A stretch of 64,000 nucleotides of DNA from Saccharina japonica. Its lineage: Eukaryota > Sar > Phaeophyceae > Laminariales > Laminariaceae. Location of the stretch: positions 1,390,480-1,454,479 of the forward strand of contig MEHQ01000128.1 in assembly GCA_008828725.1 (NCBI GenBank), read 5' to 3'. The translations under genes and the position numbers were made by a program. The notes under the pieces were generated by a model. That model did not search any database and was not told where the DNA came from. It saw only the letters and a list, made by a program, of their open reading frames with translations. Shown here piece by piece: positions 32,150 through 44,500 of the stretch (its first letter is position 1; every line of letters begins with the position of its first letter).

Positions 32150-33368
32150 TGCTTTTTTTGTCTCGGCTGCGACAACTCCAGGCACCACCACAGCAAAATA
32201 GATCGGAGTGTCGAAAAGGGATGGTACTCGTGTGGCTCGTGGCTCTTTGGGAGGATGTTCTCCGAACCTCTCTATGAACTCCCTATCAGGGGACCGGGGA
32301 CATTATTTGTTGGATTGTTCCTACGCAGGCGCCACCTGTAAGCACATTGCAGTGTCGCCATAGGCCTGGCTGTTCGAGTGCCCACAGGGACCAGCGACAA
32401 GCAGGGCGTCTACCGCCATTGCGCTGTCGCCTTGAAATAGGTGGGTGGATTGCTTGATTTTTCGCACTAGAGTTCTAGATACTGGTGCACAACATATGTT
32501 ATATTTTGCCTCGTCTACTGCTGTAGGTAAATATCAGCATGTTTTGTTGCGAATTGGCCATCTAAACGAGCGTTCTCTCCCCGTGCTTTACTACCAGTAC
32601 TCCCAGCGGTTGCATGTGCCATGCATATATCAACGACATTTGCAAGTTGCTGCAGTGCGAGATGCACTATCTTGGTGTTGCTGCTGCTGGAGATGCCTGG
32701 TCTCTGTGCGTACTACAGTAGTAGGCGTCTCCAACACTCCATGTAACGCAGCAACCACGGCCAGTTCAACAGCAGCAACAGCATTAGTACACTCGTACTG
32801 GAGTCTAGACTAATTCAAACAGAATACTCATCTATACCACTGCGTACTCGGCATACTGCTGTGTACGTACGACTGCTGTACGCAGTCGTGCTCGTAATCT
32901 ACGGCTGTATTGCTGTCGTCGTACGTGGTCTACTGCTAGTCTACTACTTGACTAAAGGTGCAAGTCTACTCCAAGCAGGGGGGTAGGGATAGGTACGTAC
33001 CCCTCATCCTAACCCAAGTACAAGCTGTGTGCAGACTAACCTCGCACAATACGAGTATTTACTCTGTTAATGTTTTGAGCAAATTCAAGTTTCTATTATT
33101 AATATACGACGCCAAAAAGTAGGGACCCCGTTCGAAACTGCCGAAGCCATGTATTTACGAGAGAGATTAAACAGTATTTTTTTACGCAGCGTAACCTCAA
33201 AAAGCGTTTTTTAACTGCTGGAACCAACTTGACATTGACACCCCCCCCCCCCTCCACCACCCCCCCCCCCGCCCACACCTCGTCCACATTATCCTCCCAA
33301 ATAAGTTTCTGAGAAAAATCTACCACGGTCACCGCCTCCGGCTCACTAAGAAAACGGACTAAAGCATC
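32150..33368. other. Divergent intergenic region upstream of SKI3
   Basis: Contains short TACTG/GTAC-rich stretches (32820-32970) and C-rich runs at 33241-33275. No TATA-like box or other promoter element is clear enough to call. If the candidate exon at 32147 is real, the two genes share this ~1.2-kb spacer. Confidence 0.4.
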
Positions 33369-35500
33369 ATGGGCATCAAGGCCGACCTCAAGGCGGCGAG
33401 GGTGCGGATGCAAGCCGGCGCCCCCGCGGAAGCCCTGACCATCATCCAAGCAGTCCTAGACGCCTCGCCTCCCGAGCTACTACAAGACCCCCAGCTCAAG
33501 TACGCCTTCCTGATCACGGCGGGGTTGGCGCACCTCGCGGCAGAAGACTTCTCGGCCTCCGAGAACCGCTTCCGGGAAGCTGCTTCTTCCCTTCCTGACG
33601 CCCCTCAGGCGTGGAAGGGGCTGATCGAGTGTCTCGAGCGAGGGGGTAAGGTGGAAGCTCTGCCGGAGTGCTTGGGGCGCGCTGCGGAGATTGCAGAGGG
33701 TAAGGGTAACTTCCCGAGGGCGCGGTCTCTCCGGTTGCGCCTCGGGCAGGTGCTAGACTCCCTGGGAAGGTCGGAGGAAGCCCTAGAGGCGCTGCTAAAG
33801 CACCTAGATAACCCGGAGGCTAACCCTACCCCTAACCCTCTCCTTGATAAGGCCTCGGGCGCTACGGAGACCGTACCTGGGGAGGGTGGGGCAGGGCTAG
33901 CTGGAGAGGAGCGGCTGTCGATGCTACTCCTCGTCGCGGTATTGGAAGCTTGGAAGGAAGGTGTCGCCGTTGCCCGTCGAGTCGAGAAAAAACTCGAGAA
34001 AGCAGGAACGTTCGGCGCCAGCCTGACCGCATCCGCGGCGGGGGCGGCAGGAAATCGAACTCGGTCGGTTCTCTTGTCCGAGTACCGCGCGAAGGCCTTG
34101 GCTAAAGACGCGGCCGACGGAAGCCCGGTCGGCTTTCGCTTGGCCGACGCCATACATGCTCTCGAAGAAACCCGGGGCGTCGCCATAGATGCCCCCGGTG
34201 ACGAAGATGCCACCGGTGCCACAGATGTCACCGCTATCACCGGCTCGGACCCCGCCCAAGCCCAGAAGGCGGCGCTCAAGGCACTGGTGGAGCGCTTCTG
34301 CCGCGCATTTTTGGGAAGGGCGGTTCAGATCGCGGAGTCGTCGCAGCAGCAGGGAGGCGTGCCGACAGCGGGAGGGCCTGGGACGGAGGGAGCGTGGCAA
34401 GGAGTTCTAGATGCAAGCGTGTCTGTGAGGAGGGCGGTGGGAGGGGTTGGGGAACGGGGGGACGGAGGATGGGCGGCGACGGCGACACTGCTGGCCTCGA
34501 GCTATGCGCACGTCGACCAGACGGAGCTGTGGAGATTGGCCCAGGAAGGCGCAGGGGGTGCTTCTCGACGCCCCTGGCTTTCCGCGGAGGCGTGCCTGCA
34601 CCTCGCGGGCATGGCGTTGTCGGCGGGGGACGGTCTCGAGGCAGACAAGCTGCTGCAAGCGGCAGCAGCAGCAAAAGCAAAAGCAGCAGCAACAGCGCCT
34701 GTAGCACCGGCGTCAGCTACGGCAACGGGGCGTACACCGCAGCCCACTACGGTTGACGCCTGGAACGGAATGTCCGGGCCCGGCAGCAACTGGCGGGAGC
34801 TTTCGCTCCGCTGTCTCGTAGACGAGAAGCTGGGGTACCCCGGCGCGCGCCGAGACCCGAAGGCGGCCCTCGCTCGCGTCGATGAGGCGGTGGCGGCTTT
34901 CGAAGACTCTCGCATCGTCCGCGGCGTCCCTGGCGGGCAGTACGGTGACCTCCTCGGACGCTTGGCGCTGGCGAGAGCATCCCTCCTCCTTGGGCTGGGA
35001 CGGCTGGGTGATGCGCGGTCGGCGGCAGAGGATGCTTGCAGCGGTGTCGTCTGTGTTGGCGGCAGCGGTGGTGGTAGTGGTGGTGGTACTGGCGGTGGCG
35101 GTGGGGGTAACGAAGCCGAGGCGCGGGTGCATGGGCCGGGAGAGCCACCGGGGATAGCGCCGGAAGGAGGAGGAGGAGGAGGAGGAGGGGACGCTGGAGG
35201 TACCACCACCCCTATGCGTATTTTCTATTCGGCGCGCTGCGTGGCGTCGGATGTTGACGCAGCGGAGGGCGACTTCGAGGCGGCGAAGGCAAAGCTCAGG
35301 GGGGTGTTGGAGGCCGACGCCGGCTTTGCGGACGCTCTGAGCAGGCTGGGGTGGCTCTTGCTGGGGTACGGTGGCGGCGGAGCCGCGGGGAAGAGGGGGG
35401 CTGTGGTGGGCAGGAGCGACTTGGAGGCTGCGAGGCCGTTACTGGAGAGGGCGGTGGGCCAGGAGCCCGGAAGCTCGTCTCACGCCTTCCGATTGGCCAG
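33369..35500 (+). CDS. SKI3: SKI3 exon 1 (710 codons plus 2 bases)
   Basis: Encodes the N-terminal TPR array. Recognisable TPR-like pairs include APAEALTIIQAVLDASPPEL, SENRFREAASSLPDAPQAWK and, near the end, FEAAKAKLRGVLEADAGFAD and ARPLLERAVGQEPGSSSHAF. Between residues ~440-460 and ~560-620 are low-complexity A/K- and G-rich inserts absent from human SKI3. It ends RLA plus AG at donor GTAACG. GC-rich compared with the surrounding introns. Confidence 0.9.
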
Positions 35501-38500
35501 GTAACGAGGTTGAAATTGTTGATATTTTTTACAAGAAGGATCTTTTGACGGTAACACAATTGTGGCGGGTTACTATACACAATATACGAAGTATTGCACG
35601 TGACACGTTTAGTGCGTTTGGTAGATGTGAAGACATGTTTCCGTATTGGCAGTCCGTGGGTCTCGAGCCCGGCGACGTCATCTCACGCCTTTCGGCTGGT
35701 CAGACGATGAGGTTGAACGGTCTGTCGACGGTTACTTAGACCCGGCGGATAAATACGTTCACGCCTAGCGTGTTTGGCAGAGTTAAGCTACCCGGTATGT
35801 TTAATGTTTTTGGCCAGGTCGACGTGTACCTGGCTGGCCAGGCGACGAGGTTGAACGATCTATTGATGGTTGCCTAGTTTTGGCGGGTAAATACGTTCAC
35901 GCTTAGCGTGTTTCGCAGATTAAAGCTCCGTTTTTTTTTTTTTTTTCCCAGGTCGACGCACGTGTACCTGGTATTACGGTGTGTGCAGACCAGGAGGTGC
36001 TGCTATATTTTGCAAAATTAACAGATATCAAGATGCACGACAAAAACAGGGTACAAAAAAAGGCACCACACTCCCAAACGTTTCAAAAAGGAAAAACAAA
36101 ACAGTAGTCTGTATGATCTTGCCCGTGTTTCCTGGGTTGGACCTGTACTCTGCAGATCCTGTACAGCCACCGACAAAGGCAGGCAAGGAACTGTTACGGA
36201 GGGCCACAGTAAATAGGACCAAATATTGTTGTAAAAACTGGAAATTTATAGTTTTTTTGTGCGTACCGTAGGTTCTATTTACTAGTGTTTACTATGCCTT
36301 ACACCCGTAATACAGTACGCGACAGATGTTACCAATCTCATAGTTTTGGCCAAACTATAATTATTATGTCAAGACTGGGTGTGTTCCACACTGTTTTCAG
36401 TGGAAAAAAATCGCATTCTTGTTATTTCCCCAGAATCTCAAGTTTCGAATTCATAATTATTAGATTAGTGACATATTTCGCGTGCTGTAGATGATCTAGA
36501 TCATGATCCTTCCGAGGTATGCAGGGTTTGTAAGGTTTGCTCAGATGAGGCGTTTCTTGTTATTGGGCCCATATTCTGTACGACGACTTCCAGGTGCTAC
36601 TGGGAGCTGGGAGACGAGTTCCGCGAGGACCGGAAGTACTGCTTCAACGCGCTTCTCAAGGCGGCCAAGCTCAGCCCTTCCAACGCAGAGGTACGATAAG
36701 AAACAAGGGCGGTAACTACCTTGGCCCAACGTTAAAAAAAATGATCGAACTTCATAGGGACTCGTTCCGGATTATGGCCCGACCCGCGGGTCGGGACAGG
36801 GATTTTTTTCAAATCTCATGGGTCGGGTTGGATCGGGTCGGGTCGGGTCGGGTCGGGTCGGGTCGGGTCGGGTCGGGTCGGGTCGGGTCGGGTCGGGTCG
36901 GGGTCGGGTCGGGTCGGGTTCGGGTCGGGTCGGGTCCGGGTCGGGTCGCGCGTCGCGAGCGGGTCGGGTCGGGTCGGGTCGGTCGGGTCGGGTCGGGTCG
37001 GCGTCGGGTCGGTCGGGTCGGGTCGGGTCGGGTCCGGGTGCCGGGTCGGGTTCGGGTCGGCGGGAGTCGGGGTATGCTGGGTCAGGCGAGAGGGTGCGGG
37101 TCGGGTCGCCGAGTCGCGGTCGCGGCGGATGCGATCGGCATTCGATTCGGGTCAGGCAGATAGCCTTTCAGGTCTCATCACGGTCAGGGTCGACTTCCCT
37201 TAAAGTAACGCCCAACCGACCGTGAGGCGCGAGAGAGAACCACGGTACCCGGGTAAAGCCCTGGGAATTTACTGGAATTTAAAATCTAAACTTATACGCC
37301 CCTAACCTTAATGGCGCTGACCGCGCTGAGAGAACTTCTGGAATTCTTGTCCTCGAATAAGATGTCATGAGGAGGTAGTGTGAACTATCAACTATGTGTC
37401 GAGCTGGCCGAAGTCGTTACCACCCGCTGAAGCTAACCTCTGGGGCGCCCCCTCCCCCCCTCGTACGACTATGGCCATGCACGGACTGAATCCGGCCCCC
37501 TAGGGTCCTATGGTCAAATATGACCTAACGCGCCATGCATGAATAATGAAGTACAGCAACCCGGCCCCTAGAGACCTTCTCCCCCCCGCGCCGCGCGGCC
37601 CCTTCGCTTCGGTTGGTGTTGTTGAATGATGCGTTCGAAAGTGCGTGGGCAGCTGGTANNNNNNNNNNNNNNNNNNNNNNNNNNNNNNNNNNNNNNNNNN
37701 NNNNNNNNNNNNNNNNNNNNNNNNNNNNNNNNNNNNNNNNNNNNNNNNNNNNNNNNNNNNNNNNNNNNNNNNNNNNNNNNNNNNNNNNNNNNNNNNNNNN
37801 NNNNNNNNNNNNNNNNNNNNNNNNNNNNNNNNNNNNNNNNNNNNNNNNNNNNNNNNNNNNNNNNNNNNNNNNNNNNNNNNNNNNNNNNNNNNNNNNNNNN
37901 NNNNNNNNNNNNNNNNNNNNNNNNNNNNNNNNNNNNNNNNNNNNNNNNNNNNNNNNNNNNNNNNNNNNNNNNNNNNNNNNNNNNNNNNNNNNNNNNNNNN
38001 NNNNNNNNNNNNNNNNNNNNNNNNNNNNNNNNNNNNNNNNNNNNNNNNNNNNNNNNNNNNNNNNNNNNNNNNNNNNNNNNNNNNNNNNNNNNNNNNNNNN
38101 NNNNNNNNNNNNNNNNNNNNNNNNNNNNNNNNNNNNNNNNNNNNNNNNNNNNNNNNNNNNNNNNNNNNNNNNNNNNNNNNNNNNNNNNNNNNNNNNNNNN
38201 NNNNNNNNNNNNNNNNNNNNNNNNNNNNNNNNNNNNNNNNNNNNNNNNNNNNNNNNNNNNNNNNNNNNNNNNNNNNNNNNNNNNNNNNNNNNNNNNNNNN
38301 NNNNNNNNNNNNNNNNNNNNNNNNNCCCCCCCCCCCCGCCCGGCAATGCCTACTTCCGTTTCACTCGCCATTTCTATGCTATTGGTTTTTTGTCACAACG
38401 ATGATGGCACTTTTTTTTTTTTTTCCCATCCCATTCATTGTCTTCGCACTTCCGTGTTTCTCCCTCCTCCCCCACTACGGTTCTACGGCCATACGACTAC

Positions 38501-41500
38501 AGCCATGCATGGGATGGGCACCGCCCCCCCCTGCCCCCCCTCCCCCTCCTCGTCCTCTCCCTCCTTTCCACTCTCTCCTCTCCCCGCCCCGCCCTACCTC
38601 ATTCTCCTCCCCCCACCCTCGTCTCGCCCACCCCCCCTCCCCGTCCTCTGTCTCCACTCATCAACCTGCCTGGTTTCCCTTGCCCTAACGATGATGGCAC
38701 CTATGGCACCTATATATATACGTGTGTGCAGGAAGCTCTGGCGGTGGCTTTGTTTAGGCAGTGCGCCGCAGTCTCCACGGCGTGTCACTGGGCGTGGGCG
38801 GCCCTGGGGCGCACGAAGGTTTTGGAGGGGAAGCTGGCGGAGGCGTCTTCCCACATACAGCAGGCAAGATGAAAAAAAAAGACAGGGTAGGTTAGCTCTA
38901 CGTAAATAATCGGAATTCGTGCTGGTGGGCTATTTATATCAGTTTATTTTTATTCCTCGTCAAGACGCAACAGGTCAGAAGTACCAGGGCTGTTCACAAG
39001 TCAGATTAAAACTCGCGGGTCGCATTGGGTCGGGTCGGGTCGGGTCGGGTCGGGTCGGGGTATCAGGGGGTGGGGGGCGATCGCGAGCGTGCCCGCGGAT
39101 GTTTTCTGCGGTCGGTGAAGCTCGACCCGGAGATGAGGGGGGCAGGGGAGGCCTTGGCTCTGCTATACCTGGAGAACGGACAGGTGGGTTGTGTTGTATT
39201 AGTCAGTTCTGCCTTTTTTGTTCTGTTTTTCCATCGCATATACCTGGTATTGTTTTCGCCATCATTTTTCTCTGTCCCTCTTACTGTAGTTGTAACGTTG
39301 CAACTCAGATCCGGCGTCACATAGCACAGGCTTTCCTCCTCTCCCCTCCCCCCCCAACAGCTCACGGCGCTTCGCGCTTGGTGCAAGCAATGTCTGCCTG
39401 GCTGGTGAAAACCCATCGTGCCCCGTCCCGGCATTGCAGGGATGCGAGAATCTATGGTCATACGACTACGGCCATGCACGACATAAGTTCCCCTATAAAT
39501 ATATGATATATTTATAGGTTGGGTTGGCGTCGGTTGGCAACGACGCTGTAAAACACGCCACTCGCTGCGTGAGCTAGACAACCAGGGTGCCGTTTTTTTT
39601 TTTTTTTGGCGGTCACCAAAGCTGGCGGTCGAGTAGATCATTTGTGCGGGGTGGAGAACCTTCGCTCTGCACAAGGGGAATGGTCGTATCACGTGTGTTA
39701 ATGTGGTAAGGCATCCGCGAGGCAGTTACATAGTACAACCCATTGCTGTCTCCGGAAGTGGCCACACCAGAAATTAAATTAACTCATTGAAGCTGTCGTC
39801 CATATGCAAGTCCGCCTCAGAGGCGGTTCTTAGCAGGATGCAGCTCACCCTCCATGCGACTCGCCCAATACCTCACGGGGTTCGGCAGGCGTTGGTGGCA
39901 AGCAGATGTCTGCGCCTTAGGTCTGGTGAAAACGCCAGCGTGCTGCGCGTCGGCATTGTAGGCACTGCCGAGGTCTAGAATCTATGACTAGCCGCCGTGC
40001 ACGACATGAGTAACACCCCCCCCTCTTCTCCCCCCCTCCCTCTTCGGCGTACCTCTCCTCGGCCCCCTCCATGCATCTACCAACCCTGCCGCCCCCCCCT
40101 CCACCCCCGCCGCGCAATGGCCGTACTCCGTTTCACATCGCCATTTCCTATGCTATTGTTCTTTTTGTACACAACGATGATTGGCACTTTTTTTTTTTTA
40201 TCCATCCCAATTCAGTTGTTCACAGGCACTTACCGGTGTTCTCCCGTCCTCCTACCCCACTGACGGCTTCTAATCGGCCGATACGACTACAGCCATGCAT
40301 GGGCATGGGCACGTGAAGACTGTCGGGAGTGATAAATCAAGTGGACCAGGGGGATATGAGGGAATGGAGGCGGATCTAGAAATCAGCTATCGAGGTAATG
40401 GACGGACGGAGTGGCGCATGGACCGTGCCTGCAGGTACCCGGTGGGTCGGAGCTTTACAGTCTCGCGGGGAGTGCCTGCTGCGCAGCGGCGCCAGCGCTC
40501 GAGCTGAGGGGGCGTTCATCTTCTAGCGTTAGTAGGTCGAGGAGGGCAGTGCGCACGCCTCCGTCTCGCCACGGGGCCGCCCGCTCGCGTCCATGCTAGT
40601 CTCCACTCATCAACCTGCCTGGTTTCCGCTTGCCCTAAACGATGAGTGGGGCAGAAGCGCGTTGAGTGGCAGCCAAATAATATAGTCAAAGGGGAAGTCG
40701 TGATAGGGTGCGAGAGACGAGGGGTAGTAGCTTGAGCGGGTGGATTATGATAGTATGGCAGGTAGCGGAGGTGAGCCGGCCAGAGTCCCGCCACGGAGCG
40801 TGTCCCTCGGGCGTGGGCGCCCTGGGCGGCACGAAGAGTTTTTGAAGAGGGGAAGCTAGTCGGAGGCGTCTTGCCACATACAGCAGGCAGATAAAAAAAA
40901 AAGACAGGTAGGTTAGCTCTACGTAAATAATCGAATTCGTGCTGGTAGGGCTATTTATAGTCAGTTTATTTTATTTCGTCCGTCAAGACCAACAGGTCAG
41001 AAGTACGCAGGGGCTTGTTCACAAGTCAGAATTAAAACTCGGCCGTCGCATTGGTCGGGTCGGGTCGGGTCGGGTCCGGTGGTCGGGTCGGTCGCGGGCT
41101 CGAAGTGCGGGGTCGGGTCGGGTCGGGTCGGGCTCGGGTGCGGTCGGTCGGGTCGGGTCGGGTCCGGGTCGGGCGGGTCGGGGTCGGCGTCGGGTCGGGT
41201 CGGTGCGGGTCGAGGTCGGATCGGGTCGGCGTCGGGGTCGGTGTCGGGTCGGGTCCGGGTGGGTCGGTCGGTCGGGTCGGGTCGGGTGCGGTCGGTCCGG
41301 GCGGGTCGGAGTCGGGTCGGGTCGGGTCGGGTCGGAGTCGGGTCAGTCGAGTCGAGCTCGAGGGTCGAGTCGACCCGACCGGTGATATTTCTGCAAACTT
41401 CCTGCCCCGACCCAAGCCATGAATTTTTGGAGACTCGTGACCTGACCCGCGGGTCGGATCGTGAAAGGGCCCTGATTTATGAAATATCGCATTCAAGAGA

Positions 41501-44500
41501 AGCCACAAGCGTATATCCACAAACTCGTGAAATCGTTTCCGTCCCCACGGCGGCGCCACCAGATACCACAGTACAACAACCGTTGCACACCTCAAACAGA
41601 TTGATCATGATCTAGATCATCTAGTTCCCCACCTGCCGCCGTTGGGAGTTGTTCTGCAAGATCTTGATCTGTACAGTACAGATCCGACTCACGAAATATG
41701 ACCTAGATACTGCAGATTATACGGTTCCCACCCGGAAATATGAGCTAGATCCTACAGATGAGGTGTGTAGATCATCTAGTTCCCCACCTGCCGCCGTTGG
41801 GAGTTGTTGTGCATGATATTGATATGTACAGTACAGATCCAACTCAGGAAATATGACCTAGACACTGCAGATTATACGGTTCCCACCCGGAAATATTTGC
41901 TGAACGATCTAGATCATGTAGTGGGAATGATCTATACGATCTGTTCGAGGTATTAATCAGATAGAATAGTTTGCTCAATTATCTGGGAATGACGCGTGCT
42001 AGGATAGAGGTAGCACTTTTTGGCTGACTTTTTTTCTTTCTGAATGGTTGGTTCCCTTACAACCCTAACTCGTCGGTCTTTCAGTCTTGTATTGCTATAT
42101 TGTATACTATTTTTCATGGTATAGTTTTGTTACTATTAATAGGCCATGGTATTGTTTCATCGGGCATATATATAGCGCTTTTATTTCCCTCCAAAATCAG
42201 TGTTGAGACTACTGCAGGTATAGAGGTCCTGTACTATAATCAAGATAATCAAGTGACCACCCTCAGAAGGCAGAAGCATGGCCTGTATGCAGGTGCACCT
42301 CTACCGTGCCATGCGTCGGATAATGTCGCCAAACGTTGCCTCGTAGCTTGATTGGCGTATAGTTCGGGATCGATCAGGCCTCCTGCTGCGACCATCCCGG
42401 AGACTCTCACCCACCCCCCGTAGATTGTCTGACAATCAAGGTGGCACCTACCAAGACCTGATGGTGTTGATCATACCCGGGTACACACCTGGGAACATCC
42501 AACGTACACCCCCTACTAAGCACAGCCTCCAAACATTACCCCGCGTTTGCCGCGAACGGTGCGCTCCTCTCCGTCCCACTCAGGCGATTCGAGGGTGCCC
42601 CACGTCTTGGTCGTACTGGTCGGACCTAGGCTGGTGCTACCACGCTGAAGGGAAGCAAGCGGCCGCTCTCAAGGCTTACACCAGGGCCGAGGAGCTGCTG
42701 ACAGACCAAGGTCCTCACGCGGAGGCGGGGGGAGGCTCGGAAGAGGGTGGCGGCAGTGCGTCCCCTGAGCGGCCTGCGCTTGGGGTGGAACTGACCGCCC
42801 GGGTTCGGGTGAAGACGCAGGTAGGTTGACGCGTGCTCTCTTGTCTTCTAGGGGTATACACTAAAAAACCAGCGGAAGAAGTACACTACAAAACGTCTGC
42901 AGCACAGAGGACAGTTTTATTGGATTTTCAAGACAATTTCACAAATCGACCAATGAAAGGTTGAAACCTTGACCTCGCCGATGTAAATCGGGCTCTCAAT
43001 CAATAAACCCGGTGGGCCAAAAGCAATAAATATAATATGGTGCATGGATGAGTCTATATGTTGTCGTCGGTACAAGGCGTATAGGTTGGCACGTTTCTCA
43101 CTATATCGTCGTCGGTAGTTAATTAATTTAGCAAAAGGGGGAGAACAATATATATAGTACCTAATTTGTTTTGAGGTTATGATATTCACTTGAGTGTATC
43201 TAAGAGCTATGTGCGAAAAATCTCTTTTGGGAATAGCTAAAAGTGCGACCCGAGGAACAGTCCCGAAGCCTAGGGTACGTGCCGTATTTTTTTTTATAAA
43301 ACACTAGTATTACTTACTACGAGGGACCATAGTAAACACTAGTAAATAGGACCTACGGTACACCCAATAACCTATATATTTACCTATTTTCACTCTCAAT
43401 ATTTGGTCATATTCACTAAGGTCCCCGGTGATAATAGTCTAGTAATGGTATTGCAACGATATTGCTGTAGGTTATTGACCATACAAATAGTCATACTAAT
43501 AGCCAGTCGAAATAATTTTGGCCAGAAAATTCTACCCCTAATTGCAAGCCGTATCGTAGCACGCGTCGGTTGGTCGGGGAACCCTACTTGGGAACACCGG
43601 GGGGTGCAAATTCAAACTCTGCACAGCGCAATCAATGCTACCTTATAAGGTTGGTGGCTTATTATTTTCTGAGCTCCTCACATTAGGAGAGCCCAATATC
43701 TGACCCTCTAGCACTTGAACACCGGGGATGCAAAATAGAACTTTGTACCCAGCATTTCCACCTTGTAGGGGTGGTGGCTTATTATTTTCTGAGCTCCTCG
43801 CTTGAGGAGAGCCCAATATCTGACCCTCTAGCACTTGAACACCGGGGATGCAAAATTGAACTTTGTACCGGGCATTTCCACCGTGTAGGGGTGGTGCCTA
43901 ATTACTTTCTGAGCTACTCACATGAGGAGGGCCCAATACCTGACCCTCTTAACACGTTACTCCGAAGAACGTTTTGCTCGCCCAACCCGAATAACTTTTC
44001 TATTCGCTAGTCCTATATACAAAGATACTTATTAATAGTACGCAGTGAAACGTTACTGTACTACCCGGTACTTCAGTATTTGGTCACTTGAACAGCCCAA
44101 CCTGCCAGAAACAAATGTTGGGCGAAGCAGTGCAACCAACGCCCACCGTGGGATGCGTCCACACGCTTGAGTAAATGCAGGGCTTTCGTAGTGTATGTTG
44201 CGTTTTTTTTTCTGTGGCTATTTTAGTAGAAACCCTCGATGTTGGCTGCTCGTTTTTGTGGGACCAGGGGGCCAGGTGGGCCCGGCGGGCGGCTTACCGT
44301 ACCGTCCAGGTTTAAACTGGACGGCTCAGGCTTGGGTGGGATCAGGTCGTTGTGGGATAAGGGCGCCAGGGCGGAGGTGTGCCGAGTGTAATTTATACAC
44401 CCGGTGCGTGATTAGGGCTCATCAGGTTAGTCTGTCTGCAGGGTTTAGACTCGGGGGACGGGTCTTTCCCCCCCCTGCCCGCGCGTGTTGTGTTCCAGAT

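Noticed and set aside
34276-35209. Long minus-strand open frames inside SKI3 exon 1
   Set aside because: Antisense shadows of a GC-rich coding exon; no homology or splice logic.
36841-36900. Telomere-like repeat
   Set aside because: GGGTC pentamers differ from known algal telomere units and lie inside a gene.
36594-37225. Gly/Arg/Val/Ser-rich frames (RVGSG repeats) at GGGTC tracts, also near 41.0-41.6 kb and 5.0 kb
   Set aside because: Pentanucleotide repeats stay open in several frames; not coding.
37525-38909. Open frames of up to 427 codons across the gap
   Set aside because: They consist mostly of undetermined bases.
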